A stretch of DNA of 64,000 bases from Batillaria attramentaria (GCA_018292915.2 JACVVK020000371.1:462001-526000); one strand, 5' to 3'. Shown: positions 10,571-21,790, counted from the stretch's first letter. Translations and numbers: made by a program. The notes: generated by a model from the sequence alone, not told the origin.

Positions 10571-10877
10571 GAATACACTCAGTGAAATCATGGTAACAGT
10601 AAAAAGATCATACTAGTACCGAAACTGGAATCAGTACTAGCACTTTTTAAACGGATTTTGTGAAAAGCACAGAAGCCCCTTACAGGTAAAGCAGAGACCG
10701 CTCTGGCGAGGGACGTATCGGTAAAACTGACAACACGACAGGTCTCCAAGCAAGGGGGAAATCCCATTTGTGCGGGCAGGGACCTACATATTCTATGTCA
10801 AGTCCCTGGTGCGGGCGAGAAGAGCTCCAACTGAACGTATTGCGGTAAATAGCCACACACCACTTGAGTTCACAGAC

Positions 10878-10897
10878 ATGGCGGACCCACAGACCAG
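10878..10897 (+). CDS. C2H2 zinc-finger gene 1, exon 1 (20 coding nt)
   Basis: ATGGCGGACCCACAGACCAG is followed directly by the donor GTAGGT. It encodes MADPQT plus two bases of an Arg codon (phase 2). Acceptance rests on three things: it joins exon 2 (11784) in frame with the split codon AG|G, the ATG has a good context (GACATGGCG), and exon 2 in turn joins the long finger exon in frame. It is not provable without transcripts. Confidence 0.6.
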
Positions 10898-11783
10898 GTA
10901 GGTAGCGTTACTTGTTTTTAAAACTCGGACAAACTAACCATCTTAATAAATATCAGTGATATGTCTTTTGCCAGTTTTTTTTTTATTTTTTTATTTTCCG
11001 TACCTGAAGTTTGTATGATCGTCTGCAAATGTGTGCTTCGTTAGACATCACGCTGTAGCTCTGACAAAGGATTTCGAAGGGTCTGTATAATTTCTCAATT
11101 ACTAACGTCCTGTACCCGCCACAGAGATCATTTGAGACATTCTTGTTCAGCTTTTGCTCTAGGATTAAAGCTAGACCGGTTTGACAGTTGGTTAATTTTT
11201 GGATTTACTGGATTTATTGGATAATACACTTTTCCCACGTGACATTTTTCACGACCCAAGCAAGGCTGCAGAGTTATCTCCTGAGTTTCCGCGTATCACG
11301 TTATTGCAGAAACTTCTTATCCCCTAAAGTCCCACGTACTGTTGCTCCTTCCAGTTGTAATAAGGCTATACGAAGGTTTTATGGATGAAGGTTTTACGGC
11401 TAAAAGTCACTTCCACGAGGCCGAAACCGGTCTTATTTGCATAATAGCTGGCCAGTCCCAAGCCAACGTGATGTAACATTGTGGCATGTCAGTTACCCGG
11501 GCTGTAGAGCAATCGACCAGCCAGATGCACATAGCAGCCCATGTAATCCTGCATAAGGCAAGACAATAGTTTGGCATTGGGGGCTGAAGATGTTACATGT
11601 ACATTTCTGTGTACTGCAGCTTTTCATTGTGAATGCTCATTCTTTTTGTTTTTTGAAGCACTATGACCGAATATTATGTGTGGTAATTCTGATGAAATGT
11701 TGCACAGTACTTGTATTATGTTTCTTCTCCTTTTCCTGTTATTATTAATGTCATTACATGTGTCATATCTTACATTTATCCAG

Positions 11784-11866
11784 GCTTGGTTTGGCAGAGA
11801 TGGAGCCAGCTAGGATGGCAGATTCTTTCAAGGTGGACAATAAAGTGGCAGAGGAACCAGAGCCAG
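11784..11866 (+). CDS. C2H2 zinc-finger gene 1, exon 2
   Basis: Bounded by acceptor TTTATCCAG (first base 11784) and donor CAG|GTAACT (last base 11866), 83 nt. It encodes LGLAEMEPARMADSFKVDNK and an acidic end. A paralogous exon with the same GCAGAGATGGA(G/C)CCAG start exists in zinc-finger gene 2 at 24721-24789. Ends in phase 1, matching the start of the next exon. Confidence 0.7.
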
Positions 11867-12095
11867 GTAACTGACACAGCTCTCACCATAAAAATCCATT
11901 TTACATTCCTCCTTGTCTTTTTCATTGCACATGAGCTTTTTCCACCTTCTAAACTCCTAAATGGTTATTGTGGTTAGTTTATATTGAAGGTTACGTATAA
12001 TACTGTTAGTGCAACAGTCCTATTCCTATTACATTAATGACAATACATCTATAGCGAATGTGATGTAACCTATTAATAAATATTAGTCGTAAGCA

Positions 12096-12395
12096 CCGGC
12101 CCCCGTAGTGTAGTGGTTAGCACTTCAAACCATGGACCGGGAGACCTGGGTTCGAGTCCAGGCGCGGCAAGCCTGGTTAATGCTGGGATATTTATGACAG
12201 GAAGTGTGGAATGCAGCCCTGTTTCGCAGTCCCAAACCACACGGACCTCCATAGATCATCTTACCATCATCCTCAACTCCATCATCATGCATAATAATAA
12301 TAGCTGCCCCAGCTTCCGAGCCCTGCATGGATTCCACCCATGACCTGGTAGGAACACCACTGGAACTGGCAAAAGTGTTTGGGCAAAAAAAAAAA
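12096..12395 (+). mobile_element. SINE family A, internally deleted
   Basis: Begins CCGGCCCCCGTAGTGTAGTG with intact A and B boxes, then jumps from GGCGCGGCAAG directly to CCTGGTTAATGCTGGGATA, so the central part of the body is missing. It ends in poly(A). It lies in intron 2 of zinc-finger gene 1. Confidence 0.88.
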
Positions 12396-12794
12396 GTTGT
12401 AATCACTTGTAGATCTATAGATTAAATAAATGAAAAGGAAGAAATATATATATATATATACACAAATGCACAGAGCCATGTGGTTAGGGCCTAGATGCAA
12501 CAACATGTACACGTTATGCTTAGAACATGGTGCAAACAGTTAATTGTTTTTCGGATGCTTTTTAAGATTTTTCTTGAAGTTGAAAGTTTCAGGGGGTGTG
12601 GGGGAGGGGGGGGGGTGAGAGAGGGAATTCCAGGTTAAAGGACCTGCGTAGGACTCAGACTCTTTATTGTTCGGACTTACATCCATTAGAATTTAGGAGA
12701 ATACTTGAGTGCCGATGGTAGGAAACATGATGTGGTTAATTCTGTAATTCTGAGGGTGAGAGTGTCCGCTACGTAATTAAATTATATTAAGGTA

Positions 12795-13245
12795 CCGGCC
12801 CCCGTAGTGTAGTGGTTAGCACTTCAGAGTATGGATCGGGAGACCCGGGTTCGAGTCCCAGCCGAGGCAAGCAGGATTTTTCCTACCTAGGTCGGCTCCT
12901 ACCCAGAGCGGGTGTGCTGTGGGCCCAATGGGGAGGCTGTTGCCACACAGCCGAGCTTCACCCACTTCACGGGTGCGACTTTGGGGGTGCTTCCCTTGGT
13001 ATGACACGTCTAATGATGTGGATGATTACATGGCCGGCACCGCAGGTGCTGTAGTTCCCGGGCCTGGTTAATGCCGGGATATTTATGGACCTCCATAGCA
13101 TCATCTTACCATCCTCCTCATCTCCATCATCATGCTTAATAAAAATTGCCCCAACTTTCGAGCCCTCCATGGATTCCACCCATTACCAGGGAGGAACACC
13201 ACTGGAGCTGGCAAAGAGTTGTGGCAGAAAAAAAAAAAAAAAAAA
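12795..13245 (+). mobile_element. SINE family A
   Basis: Near full-length copy with A box, B box (GGTTCGAGTCCC), central body and an 18-base poly(A) tail ending at 13245. It lacks the segment around GACAGGAAGCGTGGAATGCG seen in other copies. It ends 60 bp before the finger-exon acceptor of zinc-finger gene 1. Confidence 0.9.
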
Positions 13246-13305
13246 TGTCATTGTGATTTTGCTGATACCTGTACACTGTATACATGTGCTTGTCTTCCTC
13301 CTCAG

Positions 13306-16300
13306 GTAGTTCACTGATTCTACATTGTGAGGATCAGGGAGATCATCGGGCTACAGACAACAGTTGTCCAGTCACGACACACATCAAACTTGAGCCAGAT
13401 GACGATGAAACACACGGTATGAGCGTCAACATGGAGACTCCAAGTCGGCCGCACCCCAACATCAAGCATGAACAGGATGCAGCCATGTCAGGCCATTGTA
13501 CGAACAGTGAGGCTCAACCATGCCCCAGCTTCAAACAGGAGCTGAATGTCGCCGCTGATACCAGTGCTTCAGGGATACCGTCAGACTGTGGGATCATGGC
13601 AATGAACTATCTGACTACACCTGCACGCAGTATGCTGCAGAAGCCAGCGGTTAGTACTGTTACACCTGCATCTTTCCTTGCAGGTGGGGATTCAGGGACT
13701 GAAACAAACTTTTACTCTGACCTGCGACTTGGTGTGAACTATCCGCCTGCATCTGAACCTGGAAGCCAGCAAGGAGCAGGTGAGAAATCATTTGATAGCG
13801 GGGACGGCGGAATATCAGACTGTATGGCTGGCAGTTTGCACAAACAGGCTGGGAACCGGTTGCACTGTGAAAAATGTGATTCATCTTTCTGTGGACCTGG
13901 CGAGTTGAAAAGGCATATGCGAAAACACACAGGAGAAAAACCATTTGAATGTGACGAGTGTGGCGCGTCATTCACCCGCTTGTACATTTTAAAAACACAC
14001 CAGCGTAAACATACGGGAGAAAAACCGTTCCAATGTGAAAAATGTGATGAATCGTTCAGTTCATCGCAGCAACTTAAAGCACACACGTACAGGCACGCAG
14101 GGAAATTACCGTTTCAGTGTGGTGAGTGTGGAGCATGTTATCGTAGTCCTGGTGAGTTGAAAAATCATATCATGTTTAAACACACAGGGGAGAAACCATT
14201 TCAGTGTAAGCTGTGTGGGTCATCTTTTGCTGGATCTTCTGCATTAAGCAGGCATATGCGTAAACACACAGGACTGAAACCATATAGATGTGGAGTGTGT
14301 GGAGCGTCCTTCACCAGACCAGATGTTTTGAAAGGACACCAGCGCATACATACAGAAGAGAAAACATTGGAATGTAAAGAATGCGGAGAATCTTTTGCTG
14401 ATTCTGGCAGCTTAAAATTACACTGTAAGCATACACACCCCAACGTCTGGCAAGAAGAAGTTGCAGTATCATCAGACTGCAGTGACAGTGTGAATTTGGG
14501 TCGTAAATTTCGCTCCAGCTCCAAACAGGATCTGAATGTTACCACCAGTGCTTCAGGGATACTGTCAGACCGCGTTGTCATGACCAGGAACTATCTGAGA
14601 ACACCTAAAGTCAGCATGCAGCAGGAATCAACGGTTAGTGTTCATGCTGTTCCACCTGCAGCTTCTCTTGCAGGTAGGGGGGATTCAGAGACTGACACAA
14701 ACATGTACGCTGACCAGCAGTTTATCATGCACTTTCCCACCCCACCTGAATTTGGAACCCAGCAAGATGCAGGCGTCTGCGTTACACCCGCATCTTCATT
14801 TGCAGGCTGGGGTTCAGGGACTAAAGAAAGCGATCACCTGGATCAGCAGTTGGGAGCAACATTTCCTTCACAGGCAACTACATCTTCAAGTTCCGAGCCT
14901 GATGTCTCTCTGCCTGTAGCCAAAGAAACAACTGTTTACGTGAAGTGCGAGCCACAGGAGACAGAGTTTGAGTGGGGAGGTGTACACACTCACAGTGCCT
15001 CCGCTATAAGAGAGATGGGTGACGGTAATCAAACTGACAGTGCCAAGGATTCAATTTATGCAAACCTTGATGTGGGTATGTTATCAGACTGTATGTCTGG
15101 CAGTGTGCAAAAGCAGACAGGAAAACCGTTCCATTGTGAAGAATGTGGTTCATCTTTCTGCAGATCTGGCCAATTAAGAAGGCATATGCGTAAACACACA
15201 GGCGAGAAACCATTTGCATGTGATGAGTGTGGTGCGTCATTCACCCGCTTGTACATTTTAAAAACACACCAGCGTGAACATACGGGAGAAAAACCATTCA
15301 TATGTGAAGAGTGTGATGCATCGTTCAGTTCATCGCAGCAATTGAAAGCACACATGTACAAGCACACAGGAAAATTACCATTTCAATGTGGTGAGTGCGG
15401 AGCATCTTATCGTAGTCCTGGTGAGCTGAAAAGTCATATGCTTAAACACACAGGGGAGAAACCATTTCAGTGTAAGGTGTGTGGGTCGTCTTTTGTTCGA
15501 TCTTCTGCGCTAAGCAGGCATATGCGTAAACACACTGGAAAGAAACCATTTAGTTGTGGAGTGTGTGGAGCATCTTTCAGCAGAGCAGATGTTTTGAAAG
15601 TACACGAGCGTACACACACAGAAGAAAAACCAAGAAAAGAATGTCAAGAATCTTTTGCTGATTGTGGTACCTTACAACTACACATGTATACACACCACAG
15701 CATCAAGCAAGAAGAGGATGCAGGCTGTAGTGTTAGTGTGGACAGCGAAACTCAATCACAACCCAACATCTCCCAAGGAGACGTAGAAGTCCAGTCAGAC
15801 TGTAGCGACAGTGTGGATTTTGGCAGTAAACTACACACTAGCTTCAAACAGGAGCAGAATGTTGTTGTCAGTAGCAGTGCTTCAGGAATACTGGCAGGTG
15901 TTGGTGTGGTGACAGACAACTATCTGGCTACACCTACACTCGGCATGCAGCAGGAACCAGCGGTTAGTCTCCGTGCTTTTACACCTGCGTCTTCACTCAC
16001 AGGTGTATCTGTTGTCAGAGAAACGACTGCTGATGTAAATTCGGACTCACAGGAGACGGACAGTGGGTGGGGAGGCGTACACAACACCTCCGCTGTAACC
16101 GAGACAGGTGAAGGTCACTCAGGTACTAACATGACTCGAGCTGACAGTGCAGTGGATTTCAGTACACACATTTATGTGGGTACAGGTGAGAAATCACTTG
16201 AAACCGAAGACCACACGACGACAGATTGTATGTCTGGCAGTTTACCAATACAGTCAGGAAAGAAACCATTTGTATGTGGCGAGTGTGCAGCTTGTTTCGG

Positions 16301-17462
16301 TGACTTGGAGCAGTTGAAAAGTCACGTGCACGAACACAGAGAAATATTTTCAATTGAGTGTGGTGTGTGTGGAGTATCTTGTCGTACGCCTGCCATTTTG
16401 AAACGGCATATGATCAGACACACAGGAGAGAAACCATTTGTGTGTCAGGAGTGTGGTGCCTCTTTTCATCAGTCTGGCAACTTAAAAGTTCATTTGCGTA
16501 TACACACAGGAGAGAAACCATTCAGGTGTGAAGACTGTGGAGCAACTTTCAGAGTGTTTGAAGCATTGAAAACACACAAATTGAAACACACAGGAAAGAA
16601 GCCATTTCTGTGTGATGAATGTGGTTCATCGTTTTTGCGACCTCATGAATTGAGAAAGCATACGCTGAAACACATCAGAGATAAAAAACACGCATGTGGA
16701 ATTTGTGGGTCATCCTTCCGCAGATTAGATGCCCTAAGAAAGCACAAACGTGAACACACTAGAAGTAAGAAACCAGTTCAGTGTGAAGACACGAGAAGTG
16801 AGAAAGCAGATCAATGTGGAAAGCACAATTGTAAAGACACCAGAACTGAGAAACCTGTTCAATGTGAAAAACACAAGCATGAAGACACAAGAAGTGAGAA
16901 AGCAGATCAATGTGGAAAGCACAAACGTAAACGCACCAGAAATGAGAAACCAGTTCAATGTGAGGAGTGTGGGGCATTTTTCAGTTCTGCAGGTAATCTG
17001 AGACAGCATATGCGTATACACTCAGGGCAGAAACCCCACGAATGTGCACAGTGCGGAGCAGCTTTCGTTGCTGCTTCTACACTGAGAAAGCATGCGCGTA
17101 GGCACACAGGAGAAAAACCGTATCAATGTGAACAGTGTGGGAAAAGTTTTGCTTTTTCTTTCAGTTTAACCAAACACATGCGGTCACACACGGGGGAGAA
17201 ACCGTACGAATGTGGGAAATGTGGGGCAACTTTCACATCCAATAACGCCATGAAAGAACATACCCGTAAACACACAGGTGAGAGGCCGTTTATATGTGGA
17301 GAATGTGGAGCATCGTTTGCTCGCAGTAAATGTTTGATAGAGCACAAGCGCTTACATACAGGAGAGAAACCATTTGAATGTGGAACGTGCGGCAAGCGTT
17401 GCAGAACGACCAGTAACTTGAGAGTACACCAGCGTACACACAGAGCAGTGAAACAATTATGA
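13306..17462 (+). CDS. C2H2 zinc-finger gene 1, exon 3 (all fingers)
   Basis: This one long exon carries nearly the whole protein (predicted 1419 aa with exons 1-2). The acceptor CTCCTCAG precedes 13306 and the stop TGA is 17460-17462. There are three modules. Spacer 1 is followed by seven fingers (nt 13860-14436, residues about 220-412). Spacer 2 is followed by six fingers and one broken finger (15130-15700). Spacer 3 is followed by twelve fingers (16264-17450). Fingers have the C-x2-C-x12-H-x3-H pattern and TGEKPF-type linkers, so sequence-specific DNA binding in the nucleus is expected. Spacers carry IKLEPD, IKHEQD, VKCEPQ and IKQEED, which fit the psi-K-x-E SUMO motif. No KRAB, SCAN or BTB domain is seen. 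The target is unknown. The spacers and finger blocks of modules 1 and 2 are clear duplicates. Confidence 0.93.
16770..16960 (+). repeat. Decayed finger repeats inside zinc-finger gene 1
   Basis: Between the finger ending RKHKREH and the one starting PVQCEECGAF are short in-frame repeats of the form DTRxEK(P/A)(V/D)QC(E/G)KH. Each keeps one Cys and one His of a finger and has lost the rest. The frame is maintained, so the segment is a spacer within a working gene and not a break. Confidence 0.75.
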
Positions 17463-17515
17463 GGAAAGTGTTAGTGTAGGGTGCAGAGGGGACAATTTAT
17501 TTGAATGTTGTCGTG

Positions 17516-18905
17516 TGTCCCACCTTTTTACTCAGGCCATTTTGCAGAGAAACTGACACAGATCATTTTGTTCAGCAGAGTTTGTTAACTATTTTGATGC
17601 TGGAAAGTTGTGATGCGAGGCAACGTTTCTTTTAGAAAGTGTCGGTAATATTTATTGACTGTACTAATCAGTAATGCTTTTTGGCTTTTTTTTTTCTCGC
17701 TCTTTTTTTCGTGTGGGTGTAATTGCAGTATATCATGAACTATACGCATCATACACCATTGTATTTGCACCATATATATATAAATTATATATATATATGC
17801 ATTTGTGAAAGTAACTTTCATTGTATGAGAGGAAAGGGTAACTTGGTTCAGTGAGTGTGTGTGTGTGTGTGTGTGTAAATTCATGGTGATTACTGAATTC
17901 ATCGTAATTTTTCTGTAGCGGTACTAACAGTGCTTTTCCTTGTTTTTAATTCCATATGTGTATAAATTTATACTGTTGTTTATAATAATGAACAATGAAT
18001 ATATTTTGTCTGCAAATACAATGGGAGCTGTGATAGCCGAATGGTAGAGCATTGGACTCTCAGTGCTTGGGTCGTGAGTTTGAATCCCGGCTGGGGCCAA
18101 ATATTTGTGCTGGCCATTTTCTCGTTGCCCCGTCTTTGATATCACCCTTACGTGGTGGAAAAGGACGGTAATCTCCTAAACCTCCCCCCCCCCACCCCCT
18201 CCCCGCAAGTACAGTACGTACAGAGTGTGCCATCAAATTTGTCTAGATGTAAGAGTTGGTATTTGGAGTGTGTGTGTGTGTGTGTGTGTGTTTAGTGAGT
18301 GGGTTCAGCTTGATGCAGTGTGGACGGCTCAACAACCTTCATGGTATCATTACAACCCTTTAATATTCTGCGAAAAGAACTGAAACAGATCATTAAATTT
18401 TTGTTACGGGGAGCTTGTAAGCTGTTTGAAGGCTGGAAAGTTGTGATTGCTGCATGCGAGGCAATGTTTGTTTTCGAAAATAGCAGTAACTAATATTTAT
18501 TGACTGTACTATGCAGCTTTTCCTGTTTTTTCTGGATTTCCAGTATGTTTGTTTATTTGTTGTTTTTTTGTGGGTGTAATTTGTATTTCCAGTATATTAT
18601 CAACCATACGCAACATACATATGAGAGGGAAGGTAACTTGGTTCAGCTTGTATGGGTGTGTGTGTTCATGTGTGTGAAGATGCGTTCATGTGTGTTGGGT
18701 AGCAAATTAATGCTCTTTTATATGAATAATGAACAATAAATATCTTTTGTCTACAATACAGTATGTACCTACAGAGTGTCATCCAGTCTGTCCAGATGTA
18801 AGGGTTTGCTTTTACAGTGTGTGTGTGTGTATGTGTGTGGAGTGAGGAATTCAGCTTGAGGCAGTGTGGACAGCTCATGGTATCATTACAACTCTTTATT
18901 ATTTG
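17516..18905. repeat. Diverged tandem segmental duplication downstream of zinc-finger gene 1
   Basis: Segments around 17575-17700 (GATGCTGGAAAGTTGTGATG, TTTATTGACTGTACTA) recur at 18425-18530, and 18195-18370 (ACAGAGTGTGCCATC, GATGTAAGAGTT, TGGTATCATTACAAC) recurs at 18757-18905. A SINE B copy interrupts the left copy. GT runs mark equivalent positions at 17853, 18268 and 18818. Confidence 0.65.
18022..18205 (+). mobile_element. tRNA-headed SINE, family B
   Basis: Starts GGGAGCTGTGATAGCCGAAT with a Leu/Ser-tRNA-like A box (TAGCCGAATGGTAGAGC). A diverged B-box region (GAGTTTGAATCCCGGC) and the family body AAATATTTGTGCTGGCC - GTTGCCCCGTCTTTGATA - GTGGTGGAAAAGGACG follow. Other copies: 19729, 22556, 33957, 35490 (minus), 36150, 52362, 53698, 56595 (minus), 61486 and 61620 (minus). 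Confidence 0.88.
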
Positions 18906-19447
18906 TGTGCACATGCAGGCGGACACACACGCATGCGCGCGCGCGCACACACACACACACACACGAATATACCCCAGGTACACGTGTAATGAAAATATCC
19001 ATCCAAGGTATGCATGGGAGGTTCACTGATAAGTGACAGCGTGCAAATGAGAGGCAGGGATAAGCTGGCTGCCGCTCCACACCACTCAGTATTTGGAATC
19101 CACACAAATAGTGTCTTCTGTGCATGTCTGCGAGTGCGTGTCCTGGTGTCTGCTGGTGTGTGTCTTTGTGTCTGGGGTTGTCTGAAAATGCAAACTTTCT
19201 TAACAGTAAAGGGCGGTAACTGCTTATCAGTGGTTATCGGTCGTTCCAAGATCATGACATGTACAATTTCAAACACTCAGTTCGTGGAAATGTATCCATA
19301 ACCTCATAATCAGTGAGGCGCATGCGTCACGATTGTTGATCCGTTGCACTGGCGTCAGATTACTCTTGCACACAAATACACACACAGCTCGACACAACAC
19401 AACTCGCAATCACTTCAAGTTCTAGAACTGAAGAACGTTTTACGAAA

Positions 19448-19517
19448 ATGGAAAGAAAACTGAGAACAATAATCCTGCTGGCCTTCTGTCTGGCGTGTGG
19501 TGTCTACGCTGACTCTG
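19448..19517 (+). CDS. Secreted cysteine-rich peptide, exon 1 (signal peptide)
   Basis: ATG at 19448 opens a classic signal peptide: basic MERKLRT, hydrophobic core IILLAFCLACGV, then a small-residue cleavage site at YA (residue 21). The exon ends at donor CTG|GTATGT (last base 19517) after 23 codons plus one base. Exon 2 at 21687 completes codon 24 as GAT and stays open to a stop. The predicted precursor is 57 aa and the mature peptide about 36 aa with six cysteines. Secretion is strongly implied; the role (defence, venom-like, hormone or matrix peptide) is not shown by sequence. Confidence 0.8.
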
Positions 19518-19562
19518 GTATGTACCAAGTACCTGCTCCATTTATACTTCGACATTTCGTGT

Positions 19563-19576
19563 TTTTGCTCTGTCTC

Positions 19577-19621
<45 letters not shown>
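19563..19621. repeat. (TCTG)n(TC)n microsatellite
   Basis: Interrupted TCTG then pure TC run inside the peptide-gene intron, close to the donor. Confidence 0.95.
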
Positions 19622-19623
<2 letters not shown>

Positions 19624-19728
19624 CATCAGCGTAGCAACGGCAAGTTTGAAAATGGTCTTTGTATGCCTATAACTTCTTCCGTTGTAAAATAAAGGATCGT
19701 TATCGTTATCGTTTTCTCTCTCTCTTGT

Positions 19729-19839
19729 GGGGGTGCCGGGTAGCCGAATGGTAGAGCGTTGGACTTTCAATTAATGCTCGGGTCGTGAAGAGTTCGAATC
19801 CCGGCTGGGGCCAAATATTTGTGCTGGTCTTTTTTCGTT
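19729..19839 (+). mobile_element. SINE family B, 3' truncated
   Basis: GGGGTGCCGGGTAGCCGAAT head with A and B boxes, body up to TTGTGCTGGTCTTTTTTCGT, then abrupt change into the inverted family A copy that follows. Confidence 0.85.
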
Positions 19840-20256
19840 GGGGCTCGGAAGCTGGGGCAATTTTTATTATGCATGATGATGGAGATGAGGAGGATGGTAA
19901 GATGATGCTATGGAGGTCCGTGTGGTTTGGGACTGCGGGACAGGGCCGCATTCCACGCTTCCTGTCATAAATATCCCGGCATTAACTAGGCCCGGGAACT
20001 ACGGCACCTGCGGTGCCAGCCGTGTAATCATCCACATCGCAAGACGTGTCATACCAAGGGAAGCACCCCCAAAGTCGCACCCGTGAAGTGGGTGAAGCTC
20101 GGCTGTGTGGCAGCAGCCTCCCCACTGAGCCCATAGCACACCCGCTCTAGGTAGGAGCCGACCTAGGTAGGAAAAATCCCGCTTGCCTCGGCTGGGATTC
20201 GAACCCGGGTCTCCCGGTCCATGGTCCGAAGTGCTAACCACTACACTACGGGGGCC
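19840..20256 (-). mobile_element. SINE family A, inverted
   Basis: Complement of a near full-length family A element. The head (complement of CCGGCCCCCGTAGTGTAGTG) is at 20256, followed by an (ATT)n run on the plus strand. It abuts SINE B at 19839. Confidence 0.92.
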
Positions 20257-20376
20257 GGTATTATTATTATTATTATTAAGCTGGCACGTCCACGTAGTCT
20301 CCCTTGTTCAATAATGATAATACACCACAACTGACCACCACCACCGGCCACCACCACCACACCACCACAACAACCG

Positions 20377-20735
20377 GGCCCAATGGGGAGGATGTTGCCA
20401 CACAGCCGAGGCTTACCCACTTCACGGGTGCGACTTCGTGGATGTCGGCTTCCTTTCAGTGTAATGACACATCTTATGATGTGGATAATTACACGGCCGG
20501 CACCGCAGGTGCCATAGTTTCCGGGCCTGGTTATTTATGACAGGAAGCGTGGAATGCGGACCTGTCGAGCAGTCCCACCACAAGGACCTCCATAGCATCA
20601 TCATACCATCATCCTCATCTTCATGCACTGTAACAATTGCTTCGACTTCCGAGCCCCCCGTGGATTCCACCCATGACCTGGGAGGAACACCACTGTAGTT
20701 GGGAAAGAGTAGGGGCAGAAACAAAACAAAAAAAT
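20377..20735 (+). mobile_element. SINE family A, headless
   Basis: Starts within the body at GGGCCCAATGGGGAGGATGT and runs to an A-rich tail. With the inverted copy at 19840-20256 it forms a long inverted pair in the peptide-gene intron. Confidence 0.88.
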
Positions 20736-20994
20736 AGTAGTCAGGGTTTCGTGTAAAACACGGAGAGAAAAGAAGAAGAAGAATAAAACTTAAAAGTGAG
20801 TATCTGATCTTAAGCGTAAGGCTCACATTACGGGTTCTGTGCCAACAGGCTGTCTGTTTGGTGACAGACGCACTAGTTGTAGAACATTGGCTGCCTGGAA
20901 GTGCTACCAGCTGGAACCTATTTGCTGTGAGAGCTGCGCTGCACTGAAGGACCCTTCACTACCGGAATGTATGACTTGAAGATTTCGTCCTTAC

Positions 20995-21249
20995 GGCAAG
21001 CCAAAACAGCCATAATTCCCGAATTAGTACGCGCACTAAATAAATGGTACGCTAATGCATCATGTCCATCAATCCCAGTGTTCCATTCCGACCACGTGAC
21101 AAGTAGTACGCATACTATTTTGAAATAGCCTGTACGCGCACTATTTGTCAGGTGGTAGGAACAGAGCGTTCGGATTGGTGGACACATGCGCGCACTATTT
21201 CGAATTAGTACGCGTACTAAATCGGGACATATGGCTGTTTTGGCTTGCC
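20995..21249. mobile_element. MITE with about 43-bp terminal inverted repeats
   Basis: GGCAAGCCAAAACAGCCATA at 20995 is matched by TATGGCTGTTTTGGCTTGCC ending at 21249. The similarity continues inward through TTAGTACGCG(C/T)ACTAA. The target duplication is unclear, so no superfamily is assigned. Confidence 0.8.
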
Positions 21250-21686
21250 CTCGCAAAACCTCGCAAGTGCTACGATAATCAGTCGATAAACCTTTTTTTT
21301 TTTTTTTAATGCACGTTGCCATTTGTTTTTCGGGTTTTTTAATTGTTTGTTTGTTTGTTGTTGTTTTGTTTTTTGTTGTTGTTGTTGGTGGGGGGGGGGG
21401 TCGTAAGAATATTATTACGTGCGTATATTATGTATTTAATGTATTATGTATGTGTTTCTTTATGTTTTGTGTTGAAGGGGTCATAGTAGTGTGTACATGC
21501 TGACGGTCATGTCAGTGTTTGCTTTCCGTTATAAGCCGGGATACATGTTAAAGTATGTATGTGCTGTATTTGATGGCATGTGTCTCTTCAGTTGAAAACG
21601 GTTTCTTCCGTTTCATTCTGAAAGCGATTGTTTTACATTTTCATTATAGTTTACTTGATCTGAATGCTGTTCGTGATGTTTTGCAG

Positions 21687-21790
21687 ATTGCCAGTACGGC
21701 GATAAAATAACAGGTTGTACGTCCTCGCACTGTAGCCAGAATCCCTCCGCGCAGTGGTGTTGCGGTACATGCGCCAACTTCAGCAAATAG
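21687..21790 (+). CDS. Secreted cysteine-rich peptide, exon 2 (mature peptide)
   Basis: After acceptor GATGTTTTGCAG, two bases complete an Asp codon, then 33 codons run to TAG at 21788-21790. The mature region has cysteines spaced C-x8-C-x4-C-x8-CC-x2-C (six in all, three possible disulphides). The CCxxC end is shared with short VWC-like and several toxin-like or antimicrobial folds, so family membership cannot be decided by eye. A polyadenylation signal AATAAA follows at 21884-21889. The 2.2-kb intron contains SINEs and a MITE. Confidence 0.8.
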
